Origin: Dehalococcoidales bacterium
Lineage (GTDB): Bacteria; Chloroflexota; Dehalococcoidia; Dehalococcoidales; GCA-2688105
Assembly: GCA_002688105.1 (NCBI GenBank)
Contig: NZBQ01000001.1
Location: forward strand, 1 to 37,652
DNA: 37,652 bases
Direction of reading: 5' to 3'
This document shows positions 30,791 to 37,652 of the stretch, piece by piece. Made by a program: the position numbers and the translations under genes. Position 1 is the stretch's first letter. Each line of letters begins with the position of its first letter. Under the pieces are notes generated by a model. It saw only the letters and a list, made by a program, of their open reading frames with translations, did not search any database and was not told where the DNA came from.

Positions 30791-31009
30791 ATGCGTCAAG
30801 GATGTATATCTTTAGGAGAAGTCAGGTGTGACGGTTGTCAGCGTGTTATACCATACCCGGAACGTTATTTAGTCATTGAAGAAAAGGATGGCGTTGAGGT
30901 TGAAAAAGACGAGACTTCATACTATTGTGTCGACTGCTGCTTGGAAAAGGGGTATGCTCACTACAAAATAGAGAAGGGAGAAACGATACTCACCTTTTTC
31001 CTGGAGTGA
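30791..31009 (+). CDS. Small Cys-rich conserved hypothetical protein, 72 aa
   Basis: The protein reads VRCDGCQRVIPYPERYLVIEEKDG...YYCVDCCLEKGYAHYKIEKGE. Two Cys pairs (CDGC and CVDCC) would form a treble-clef or zinc-ribbon site. I do not recognise a named family. AAGGAGGAAG precedes the ATG, and it lies between rsmI and metG with gaps of 25 and 14 nt, so it is probably co-transcribed with translation genes. Confidence 0.75.
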   Translation: MRQGCISLGEVRCDGCQRVIPYPERYLVIEEKDGVEVEKDETSYYCVDCCLEKGYAHYKIEKGETILTFFLE

Positions 31010-31023
31010 GTGGTGTATAGATT

Positions 31024-32697
31024 ATGAGCGAGAGGATTTTTATTGGCGTGGCCTGGCCCTATGCCAATGGTTTGTTGCACTTAGGTCACATTGCCGGCGC
31101 CTATCTACCGGCGGATATCTTTGCCCGCTACCACCGCACTAAAGGAAATGAAGTATTAATGGTATCGGGTTCAGACCAGCACGGCACGCCAATAACTATT
31201 AAAGCTGAGCAGGAGGGGAAAAAGCCAAGCCAAATAGCCAATCGTTATCACCAGCAATTTCTTGGTTCATGGCAGAAGTTGGGGATTTCCTTTGATTTAT
31301 TTACCTCCACCGGCACTGCCAACCACGCTGAGGTATCACAGGACATTTTCCTCACCCTGCTTGACAAAGGCTATATTTATAAAGACGCCGTATCTCAACC
31401 CTTCTGCCCGAACTGCCAGCGCTTTTTGCCCGACCGCTATATTGAGGGCACCTGCCCGTTTTGCGGTTCTTCAGGAGCACGAGGCGACCAGTGTGATGAA
31501 TGCGGTAAGCCGCTAAATCCAGTTGAGTTGATTGACCATCGTTGTCGCCTGTGTGGCACCACACCCCAGTTTAAAGAATCTACGCACTGTTTTTTGAAAT
31601 TGAGCGCCTTCAACGATAGGCTTTTAACCTGGGTGAAGCAGCAGAGCCACTGGCGACCGAATGTGCTTAACTTTACTGTTCGCTATCTGGAGGAGGGGCT
31701 GAAAGATAGAGCTATCACTCGTGATATAGATTGGGGGGTGCCGGTGCCGGTTGACGGCTTTGAGAAAAAACGCCTCTATGTGTGGTTTGAAGCGGTCATA
31801 GGTTACCTCTCCGCAGCTAAGGAATGGGCCAGGTCTAGCGGAGATGAGGAAAAGTGGCGCTCTTTCTGGCAGGATAAGAAGGTCAAGAGTTATTATTTTA
31901 TTGGTAAGGATAATATTCCCTTTCATACCATTATCTGGCCAGCGATGCTTATGGGTTATGACGGGCTTAATTTGCCTTATGACGTTACGGCTAATGAGTT
32001 CTTAACTATTGAAGGCAGGAAACTCTCGTCCAGTCAAAATTGGGCAGTGTGGCTGCCAGATTATCTATCACGCTATGATCCTGACCCGCTGCGTTACCTG
32101 CTTTCCATAAACATGCCCGAGACGGGAGATGCTGACTTTTCCTGGCGGGAATTTATCCGTCGTAACAATGATGAGCTGGTGGCTACCTATGGCAATCTGG
32201 TTCATCGGGTGCTCACCTTCGTCTATAAAAACTTTAACGGTTGCGTGCCCACTCCCGGGGAGATTGATAGCCGTAGTCAGGATTTACTTGACAAAGCTGA
32301 AAATACCCTTCATATCATGGATGAGTATCTTGGCAAGTGCTATTTCAAAGAAGCGATAAAGTCGGCCATGGCGGTAGCCCACGAGACAAACCGATACCTT
32401 GACGAAAAATCGCCCTGGAAAGTAATTAAAGAGGACCGGCAGGCGGCAGCTAAATCCTTGTACGTGGCTCTAAGCGTAATTTCCCACCTGAAAACGATGC
32501 TTTCTCCCTTTCTGCCCTTTAGCTCTCAGAAGCTGCATGAATTACTTGGCTTTGAGGGCAATATAGAAGATTATGGCTGGCAGCTTCATACGCCACTGCC
32601 GGGGCAAAGGTTATTAGAACCCCATCCCCTATTTTCTAAATTGGATGAAAAGTTGGTAGAGGGTGAGACGGCTCGGTTGGAATATACCTCTTCATAG
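31024..32697 (+). CDS. metG: Methionyl-tRNA synthetase
   Basis: A 557-aa class I synthetase. It has ANGLLHLGHIAGAYLPADIFARYHR (HIGH motif as HLGH, 19-22), a Cys-rich zinc region with several pairs (CPNC, CPFC, CDEC, CRLC) typical of the two-zinc long form, VWFEAVIGYLSA, FIGKDNIPFHTIIWPAMLMG, and a KMSKS loop degenerated to KLSSS (GRKLSSSQNWAV). The C-terminal helical anticodon domain is present, but the EMAPII-like tRNA-binding extension of some MetG proteins is not. The KLSSS variant is found in some archaeal-like MetRS and need not mean loss of activity. Confidence 0.95.
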   Translation: MSERIFIGVAWPYANGLLHLGHIAGAYLPADIFARYHRTKGNEVLMVSGSDQHGTPITIKAEQEGKKPSQIANRYHQQFLGSWQKLGISFDLFTSTGTANHAEVSQDIFLTLLDKGYIYKDAVSQPFCPNCQRFLPDRYIEGTCPFCGSSGARGDQCDECGKPLNPVELIDHRCRLCGTTPQFKESTHCFLKLSAFNDRLLTWVKQQSHWRPNVLNFTVRYLEEGLKDRAITRDIDWGVPVPVDGFEKKRLYVWFEAVIGYLSAAKEWARSSGDEEKWRSFWQDKKVKSYYFIGKDNIPFHTIIWPAMLMGYDGLNLPYDVTANEFLTIEGRKLSSSQNWAVWLPDYLSRYDPDPLRYLLSINMPETGDADFSWREFIRRNNDELVATYGNLVHRVLTFVYKNFNGCVPTPGEIDSRSQDLLDKAENTLHIMDEYLGKCYFKEAIKSAMAVAHETNRYLDEKSPWKVIKEDRQAAAKSLYVALSVISHLKTMLSPFLPFSSQKLHELLGFEGNIEDYGWQLHTPLPGQRLLEPHPLFSKLDEKLVEGETARLEYTSS

Positions 32698-32729
32698 CTG
32701 ATTTACCGGTAGTTAAGAGAGGAGGAATC

Positions 32730-33695
32730 TTGCAGTTAAGCGCAATTTATAAACCAGTTCGGGAAGATTTGGTCAAGGTAGAGAAAGAACTGGAATTAGT
32801 TAGTAAGGTTGATTTTCCCTGGCTGGCGGAGCTATTAGGCTATAGTCTCAAGAGTGAGGGCAAGGCGATTCGGCCGGCGCTTACTCTATTAGCGGGTAAG
32901 CTTTACCACTACCGTCTCGATAATCTTTTGCCTATGGCCATGGCAACGGAGCTCTTGCACGTGGCTACCCTGATTCATGATGATGCTATTGACAAGTCTC
33001 CGGTCCGTAGAAGCAAGCCGACGGTCTATAAGGTGTGGGGTGAGGATAAAGCCGTGCTTTTAGGGGACTACCTATTCGCTAAAGCGGGGGAGCTTACGAC
33101 TGTTACCCAGAACATACGGGTAGTAAAGCTCTTTACTCAGACCCTGAGAGTTATTGCCACGGGAGAGTTAGCCCAGATATTCGATGCTTATAATCTGGAG
33201 CAAACATATCAGCAATATATACAGAGGATTTCTAATAAAACAGCTGCCCTCTTTATCCTGGCGGTAGAGTCTGGAGCCGTCTTAAGCGAGGCGCCGGAGG
33301 TATCAATCAAGATTCTAAATGAGTATGGTTATAATCTAGGAATTGCCTTTCAAATCGTGGATGACATCTTGGATTTTATCGGGACAGAGAAGGAAGTAGG
33401 TAAGCCAATAGGCTCGGATTTAGCTCAGGGCACTCTCACTTTGCCTTCAATGCTTCTTCTGGAGCGCTATCCAGAGGATAATCCCGTAAAGAGGCTATTT
33501 CAAAACAGGGATAGGCAAGAAGAGATAAAGCTGGCGATAGAACAAGTGCGCGACTCGTCAATTATTGAGGAATGCTATACTGTCGCCTCAGATTATTGTG
33601 ATAGGGCTTGCCGTCGCCTCATCCTATTGCCGGATAACGCCAGTCGCCAGTCATTAACAGAAACAGCCAACTATGTTATCAGGCGAAAGAAATAG
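32730..33695 (+). CDS. Polyprenyl diphosphate synthase
   Basis: A 321-aa trans-prenyltransferase that builds isoprenoid diphosphates for quinone or lipid carriers. First Asp-rich motif: LIHDDAIDKSPVRRSKPTV. Second: AFQIVDDILDFIGTEKEVGKPIGSDLAQGTLTLPSMLLL. GEAIRPAL-like GKAIRPALTLLAG binds substrate. Chain length cannot be predicted with confidence; octaprenyl/heptaprenyl-type is likely from length. Start is TTG 32730 with GAGGAGG 4 nt upstream. It converges on ftsH with a 14-nt gap. Confidence 0.9.
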   Translation: MQLSAIYKPVREDLVKVEKELELVSKVDFPWLAELLGYSLKSEGKAIRPALTLLAGKLYHYRLDNLLPMAMATELLHVATLIHDDAIDKSPVRRSKPTVYKVWGEDKAVLLGDYLFAKAGELTTVTQNIRVVKLFTQTLRVIATGELAQIFDAYNLEQTYQQYIQRISNKTAALFILAVESGAVLSEAPEVSIKILNEYGYNLGIAFQIVDDILDFIGTEKEVGKPIGSDLAQGTLTLPSMLLLERYPEDNPVKRLFQNRDRQEEIKLAIEQVRDSSIIEECYTVASDYCDRACRRLILLPDNASRQSLTETANYVIRRKK

Positions 33696-33709
33696 CCGGA
33701 TACCGGTAG

Positions 33710-35539
33710 TTAAGAAGTAGCGGTGGCTTCGGCTGGGGACGATGGGACGGGTTCGTTAAATAGAGCCTCCAGCTCTTCACTCTCTAGTGTCTCCCGAGCA
33801 ATGAGCCTTTCCGCAATTTGTTTCAATTTCAGCTTATTTTCGGTTAGGATTTTCTTGGCTACATCTCGGGCATACTGGATAATGCTACGGATTTCCTCGT
33901 CAATCAGTTTGGCTACCTTTTCGCTGTAATTTCTTTGCTCAGAGATTTCACGACCGAGGAAGACCATCTCCTCCTTGTGTCCGAAGGTTAGTGGTCCCAG
34001 CTTGTCGCTCATTCCATATTCGGTTACCATTTTGCGGGCAAGTTTGGTGGCTTCCCCGATGTCATTTTGACTACCGGTGGACATTTCGTTGAAGATTAAT
34101 TCTTCGGCAGCATGACCACCTAGCAGGGTAGCTAGCATATCATTGAATTGAGAGCGGGTTGCCAGGTAGCGGTCTTCGGTAGGTATCAGTCGGGTATAGC
34201 CACCGGTTATGCCACGAGCCACTATAGAGATTTTGTGTACCGGGTCGGCATTGGGTAACATTTTAGCCACCAGGGCATGTCCTGTCTCGTGATAGGCAGT
34301 AATTTCCTTTTCCTTGGGGCTTATCCTCCGACTTTTCCTTTCCGGGCCGGCAATTACACGGTCTATGGATTCCTCAAGCTCCTGTATCTCAATAGTTTTC
34401 TTGCCGCGCCTGGCGGCCAGAATGGCTGACTCATTAACCAGATTGGATAGGTCAGCACCACTAAAACCGGCGGTCTGTTTAGCCAGCACCTCTAAATTAA
34501 CTGCCTCGTCTAACGGTTTACCGTTGGAGTGAACTTTAAGAATGGCGGTTCGGCCGTTAATGTCCGGGCGGTCAAGGATTACTCGTCGATCAAAACGTCC
34601 GGGACGAAGTAAGGCCGGGTCGAGTATATCGGGTCGATTGGTGGCAGCGAGAACAATTACACTGGTATTGGTGTCAAAACCGTCCATCTCCACTAGAATC
34701 TGATTGAGGGTTTGCTCCCTCTCGTCATGGCTGCCGCCCAGGCCAGCGCCGCGGTGGCGACCTACAGCATCAATTTCATCAATGAAGATAATGCAGGGGG
34801 TGTTGCGTTTAGCCTGTTCAAAGAGGTCACGCACTCTTGAGGCGCCGACACCGACAAACATCTCAACGAATTCGCTACCACTGATGGAAAAGAAGGGCAC
34901 TCCGGCTTCACCAGCTATGGCTCGAGCCAGCAGCGTTTTCCCCGTGCCCGGTGGACCTATTAGCAGCATGCCTTTGGGAATACGGGCTCCCAGGCTTTGA
35001 AATTTCTCTCGTGACTTGAGGAATTCTACTACTTCATGCATCTCTTGCTTGGCTTCCTCTACCCCGGCTACATCTTCAAAGGTTACCGTCGGTGTATTAG
35101 CCGGGAACAATCTAGCTCGACTACGACCAAAACTGAGAGCTTGGCTATTAGCTCCCTGTGCCCTGCGGAAGAGGAAAAATAGCAAAGCGCCGATGAGTAT
35201 GAGAGGCAAGAAGTTTAGCAGTAGAGTACCCCATTGAATTCCTGATGAACCCTTTACCTCAACTACTACCCCGGTCAGTCTAAGTCCGTCAATATCGTAT
35301 ATGTTGGCATTACTTTCTTTAAATGTCTTAAACTCAGTGCCATCAGGAGTCGTAATAAGTAGCTCTTCTTCATCCACTACAATCTTCTCAATATCACCCC
35401 TTTGCGACATAGCTATGGCTTCACTCAGGGGAATTTCCCCTGGTTTTTCAGAGGTGGGCATGAGAAAGGAAAAGATAGCCACTGCTGCCAGTAGAATAGC
35501 TATATATATTAAACTGTTACGCTGCCAACCTCGTTTCAT
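33710..35539 (-). CDS. ftsH: ATP-dependent zinc metalloprotease FtsH
   Basis: A 609-aa membrane-anchored AAA+ protease that degrades misfolded membrane and regulatory proteins. N-terminal membrane helix (about 9-26), periplasmic-side domain, second helix ([19 protein letters not shown], about 106-124), AAA+ module with Walker A GPPGTGKT (195-202), Walker [16 protein letters not shown] region [10 protein letters not shown], and zinc protease motif HETGH (417-421). The start has GAGGTAAAGG directly upstream of ATG. Monocistronic, with a clear promoter upstream. Confidence 0.97.
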   Translation of the reverse strand: MKRGWQRNSLIYIAILLAAVAIFSFLMPTSEKPGEIPLSEAIAMSQRGDIEKIVVDEEELLITTPDGTEFKTFKESNANIYDIDGLRLTGVVVEVKGSSGIQWGTLLLNFLPLILIGALLFFLFRRAQGANSQALSFGRSRARLFPANTPTVTFEDVAGVEEAKQEMHEVVEFLKSREKFQSLGARIPKGMLLIGPPGTGKTLLARAIAGEAGVPFFSISGSEFVEMFVGVGASRVRDLFEQAKRNTPCIIFIDEIDAVGRHRGAGLGGSHDEREQTLNQILVEMDGFDTNTSVIVLAATNRPDILDPALLRPGRFDRRVILDRPDINGRTAILKVHSNGKPLDEAVNLEVLAKQTAGFSGADLSNLVNESAILAARRGKKTIEIQELEESIDRVIAGPERKSRRISPKEKEITAYHETGHALVAKMLPNADPVHKISIVARGITGGYTRLIPTEDRYLATRSQFNDMLATLLGGHAAEELIFNEMSTGSQNDIGEATKLARKMVTEYGMSDKLGPLTFGHKEEMVFLGREISEQRNYSEKVAKLIDEEIRSIIQYARDVAKKILTENKLKLKQIAERLIARETLESEELEALFNEPVPSSPAEATATS

Positions 35540-35585
35540 CCTTTACCTCAAGCGAATAATTAATCATTAGTTTTAAACCGCTTAT

Positions 35586-35594
35586 ATTATACCA
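35586..35594 (-). promoter_or_regulatory. Extended -10 promoter of ftsH
   Basis: TGG-TATAAT on the minus strand, an extended -10, lies about 45 nt ahead of the ftsH start. No -35 hexamer is convincing. Confidence 0.5.
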
Positions 35595-35654
35595 GAATTC
35601 ACTGTAAATAGAAAAACCAAATGGCGTTAGTTGCTCTATATCAGACAGTTTGGT

Positions 35655-36494
35655 TTAGTTTACTTTTGCCGGGTTATTATAGGCGGTTTGCATGAGTAGG
35701 GCATCCTCTTCCAGATTAGGACTTTCACAGATTACAATACCCCTGGCATCATTGTCTTTTAAGGCTTGAAGAAACTCAACATACTGGAAATCCGACTCTT
35801 TTAGGTTAAGATGTTTGAGTTCTCCCTTTTGGCTGTAGGCAATGCCTGAAACATGAATGTGCATGTCACCTAGGGCGGCTCTACCCAAGCGCTCTTTGAC
35901 CTGCTGCAGGATAGAGGTAAACTCCTGGTAGGAGTTGAATCTTCCCGTCCGAGCGTGCCAGTGAGCAAAGTCTATACAGGGAGCTACGCCTTCAAGCTCA
36001 GTGCACAGGTCACATACTTCGTCAAGAGTTCCAAATTGAGAGGACTTTCCCAGAATCTCGGGTCTAAGCCACACTCGATTATTTTCCTGCTTAAGCTGGT
36101 CCACTACCTCTCCCAGATGTTTCTTTGCCTCACTATAGGTTTTTTGTGGAGGGTCACCGAGGTAATAAGCGGTGTGGAAAACAATGCTGTCGGCTCCACA
36201 CAGAGAGGCGATACGGGCGGTTTGTAGAATCCTGTTTTGGCTAGCTTTTATCTTTTCCGGTTCACGGGCGTTCAGGTTAATAAAGTAGGGAGCGTGAGCT
36301 GATAACTTTACGTTATTCCTGGTAGCTGCTTCAGCAATCTGACGGGCGCTCGCCTCTCTCATGTTCACCCCTCGGACAAATTCTATCTCCATACAGCCCA
36401 GCCCAAGTTCAGCAATCCGTTTAATTCCCGATATGGTGGATTGGGGTTCAGCGCTGTGAGGAGTGCCGCCGGTACCAAAAAGAAGCCTCTCTAT
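35655..36494 (-). CDS. Endonuclease IV-like (AP endonuclease family) TIM-barrel protein, probable ATA start
   Basis: A xylose-isomerase-like barrel of the endonuclease IV family, which cuts DNA at abasic sites using metal ions. Ligand-type motifs: KLSAHAPYFINLNA, SIVFHTAYYLG, LRPEILGK, APCIDFAHWHARTG, and GDMHIHVSGI, closest to archaeal Nfo-type proteins. The ORF track begins at an internal Met. The frame continues upstream as ERLLFGTGGTPHSAEPQSTI, SGIKRIAELGLGC, MEIEFVRG, which is the family's normal N-terminus (MxxLxFGTAGxPxS). The only codon available at its start is ATA 36494, directly after an in-frame TAA and behind GGAGCAGGAG. Full product about 279 aa. Confidence 0.8.
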   Translation of the reverse strand: MERLLFGTGGTPHSAEPQSTISGIKRIAELGLGCMEIEFVRGVNMREASARQIAEAATRNNVKLSAHAPYFINLNAREPEKIKASQNRILQTARIASLCGADSIVFHTAYYLGDPPQKTYSEAKKHLGEVVDQLKQENNRVWLRPEILGKSSQFGTLDEVCDLCTELEGVAPCIDFAHWHARTGRFNSYQEFTSILQQVKERLGRAALGDMHIHVSGIAYSQKGELKHLNLKESDFQYVEFLQALKDNDARGIVICESPNLEEDALLMQTAYNNPAKVN

Positions 36495-36603
36495 TTACTC
36501 CTGCTCCTTCATATTTCGGGTATATTAACATAACTAATATACCACATTGATAGCTAATATCAAAATTAACTCAGGCGATTAGGATTCAGTACTACTCTGG
36601 CTA

Positions 36604-36612
36604 TGCTATAAT
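36604..36612 (+). promoter_or_regulatory. Extended -10 promoter of rsfS
   Basis: TGC-TATAAT, a perfect extended -10, is followed about 30 nt later by the rsfS ribosome-binding site CCGGAGG. Confidence 0.55.
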
Positions 36613-36645
36613 AGATATTGTTAGGCGGTTATACCGGAGGGATCT

Positions 36646-36993
36646 ATTCTGGAAGCGATAGAGGTGGCGCACCGGGCTGTAGAGGCAGCCAGCGATAAGC
36701 AGGCTATGGACATTATGCTGCTGGACGTGCGAGGGGTATGCAGTTTTGCCGATTATTTTGTGATTTCCAGTGGTGAGAGTAAACGACAGATTAAGACCAT
36801 CTATGACGAAATTGGGCATGTATTAAAGAGGGAAGGTATTTTACCCCTCCATCACGAGGGGACTATAGATTCAGGATGGCTCCTCCTTGATTTTGGTGAT
36901 GTTATTGTCCATATTTTTGCTGCCTTTGAGTGGGCATACTACCAACTGGATAGGCTGTGGGACCAGGCTATCCAGTTGGTCAGGATTCAATAG
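36646..36993 (+). CDS. rsfS: Ribosome silencing factor RsfS, probable ATT or CTG start
   Basis: RsfS binds ribosomal protein L14 and blocks subunit joining during starvation. Family blocks: DIMLLDVRGVCSFADYFVISSGESKRQIKTIYDEI, PLHHEGTIDSGWLLLDFGDVIVHIF, and EWAYYQLDRLW (normally EREFYxLExLW). The ORF track starts at GTG 36664, which removes the first helix. The frame upstream reads ILEAIEVAHRAVEAASDKQ, matching the usual start (MxxxELAxxAVxALEDKKA). ATT 36646 lies 5 nt and CTG 36649 8 nt after GGAGG, and there is no ATG/GTG/TTG. The stop abuts the ndk stop with no gap. Confidence 0.92.
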   Translation: MLEAIEVAHRAVEAASDKQAMDIMLLDVRGVCSFADYFVISSGESKRQIKTIYDEIGHVLKREGILPLHHEGTIDSGWLLLDFGDVIVHIFAAFEWAYYQLDRLWDQAIQLVRIQ

Positions 36994-37431
36994 CTAGTTT
37001 TCGATTACTCGGTCATAGTCAAAAATTTCACTTTCAGTAAAGAATCGTTTTATCTCTTTCTCAGCGGTTTCTACTGAATCGGAACCGTGAACGGTATTGT
37101 GTCTCGTGTTTAAGCCTAAGTCACCCCTAATAGTTCCTGTTTCAGCCTTGGCGGGGTCAGTGGCTCCCGTTATTTTTCTAATTATCTTTACGGCTCTTTC
37201 ACCCTCAAAGACAGCCGCCACAATTGGGGCTGAGCTAATATAATTTACCAGATTCTCAAAGAAGGGTTTATCGCGGTGGGCAGCGTAGTGCTTGCGGGCT
37301 AGGGCTTTATCCAGATGAAGCATCTTGAGCGCTATCAGCTTTAACCCTTGCTCCTCCAGTCGGTTGATAATAGTGCCGGTTAATCCCCTCTGCATACCGT
37401 CGGGCTTGATAAGAACCAGAGACCTTTCCAT
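36994..37431 (-). CDS. ndk: Nucleoside diphosphate kinase
   Basis: A 145-aa enzyme that balances NTP pools by phosphate transfer through a histidine. Motifs: ERSLVLIKPDGMQRGL, HYAAHRDKPFFENLVNYISSAPIVAAVFEG, GATDPAKAETGTIRGDLG, and the active-site NTVHGSDSVETAEKEI (H115). The usual INxIHGSDS reads HNTVHGSDS. It is convergent with rsfS, the two stops forming TAGCTA. Confidence 0.95.
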   Translation of the reverse strand: MERSLVLIKPDGMQRGLTGTIINRLEEQGLKLIALKMLHLDKALARKHYAAHRDKPFFENLVNYISSAPIVAAVFEGERAVKIIRKITGATDPAKAETGTIRGDLGLNTRHNTVHGSDSVETAEKEIKRFFTESEIFDYDRVIEN

Positions 37432-37465
37432 ATTTCAGCTCCTGTATTTAGTATAGTAAGAGTTG

Positions 37466-37652
37466 TTAGGGGTTTAGAAGGCTCTCCAAACCATTTAGGC
37501 TTACCTCTTCTAGTGTATCAACTATAAGGTCAGCCTCCTTTAGACTGGACCTGGGATGAGTGTTGGTAACAGCCAGACAGTGCATTCCAGCTCTCTTAGC
37601 GGCGTTAACGCCGGCAACGGCATCCTCAATGACGATGCAGTTCTCTGGCTCA
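37466..37652 (-). CDS. HAD-family hydrolase (beta-phosphoglucomutase-like), C-terminal end
   Basis: The gene is cut by the right edge; about 62 C-terminal residues are visible. They read EPENCIVIEDAVAGVNAAKR, AGMHCLAVTNTHPRSSLKEA, and DLIVDTLEEVSLNGLESLL. The motif VIEDAVAGVNAAKRAGM with its Asp is HAD motif IV, in the subfamily that includes beta-phosphoglucomutase and phosphoglycolate phosphatase. The substrate cannot be told from this part. It lies upstream of ndk on the same strand, 34 nt away. Confidence 0.85.
   Translation of the reverse strand, partial: EPENCIVIEDAVAGVNAAKRAGMHCLAVTNTHPRSSLKEADLIVDTLEEVSLNGLESLLNP

Noticed and set aside
1-37652. CRISPR array
   Set aside because: No set of regularly spaced near-identical repeats of 24-40 nt is visible anywhere in the window.

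Overview
The window reads as a chromosomal segment of a Chloroflexota bacterium, most likely class Dehalococcoidia. That placement is an inference from protein style (small TatA/TatC proteins, GuaB3-type protein without CBS domains, HadAB-like hot-dog proteins beside plsX-acpP-fabF-fabG, archaeal-style endonuclease IV) and moderate GC. No 16S rRNA gene is present to confirm it. Housekeeping blocks alternate with decaying accessory DNA, and many broken genes mark the joints.

Layout. 1-929: end of a BMP-family ABC permease gene (minus). 930-2540: small ORFs, a GIY-YIG pseudogene with an amber codon, a zinc-ribbon/transposase-like remnant and a 3'-half tRNA-Lys relic. 2543-3903: tatC and two tatA/B genes (minus). 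3954-4710: a 5' fragment of a phnD-like gene joined to a 3' fragment of an fmdE-like gene. About 5200: a second tRNA-Lys relic. 5375-6751: nitroreductase-like protein. 6876-10208: ribF-tyrS-class V aminotransferase operon (minus). 10423: tRNA-Thr(CGT), followed by a truncated tyrosine integrase, a MoxR-type AAA+ ATPase, a large VWA protein and an IS transposase remnant; this looks like an old element integrated at tRNA-Thr.

14.0-21.0 kb holds the most interesting block: metF, an FmdE-like protein, DUF2249-DUF438-hemerythrin, DUF2249, hemerythrin, a nonsense-mutated DUF488 gene, YgbA-like, HD hydrolase, a hemerythrin with Cys at a diiron-ligand position, and DsrE. Facing it on the minus strand are a Crp/Fnr regulator gene and a 2[4Fe-4S] ferredoxin gene. 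I see an 18-nt dyad, TTCCGACAAAAGTCGTAT, identical upstream of metF and upstream of the ferredoxin gene, with a 14/18 match upstream of the regulator gene. I infer a self-regulating Crp/Fnr regulon that joins one-carbon, Fe-S/diiron and sulfur-relay functions, probably for nitrosative or oxygen stress.

21.3-28.98 kb: a hypothetical barrel-like protein, TreT-like glycosyltransferase and GuaB3-like protein (the latter two minus), then a fatty-acid operon (two hot-dog proteins, plsX, acpP, fabF, fabG). 29.0-29.7 kb: an SRPBCC pseudogene with three lesions. 29.95-33.7 kb: rsmI, small Cys-rich protein, metG and a polyprenyl synthase. Then ftsH (minus), endonuclease IV-like (minus), rsfS, ndk (minus) and the C-terminal end of a HAD hydrolase (minus).

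Several housekeeping genes (plsX, the nfo-like gene, rsfS) have no ATG/GTG/TTG where the conserved N-terminus begins. They appear to start at ATT, ATA or CTG behind good Shine-Dalgarno sequences.
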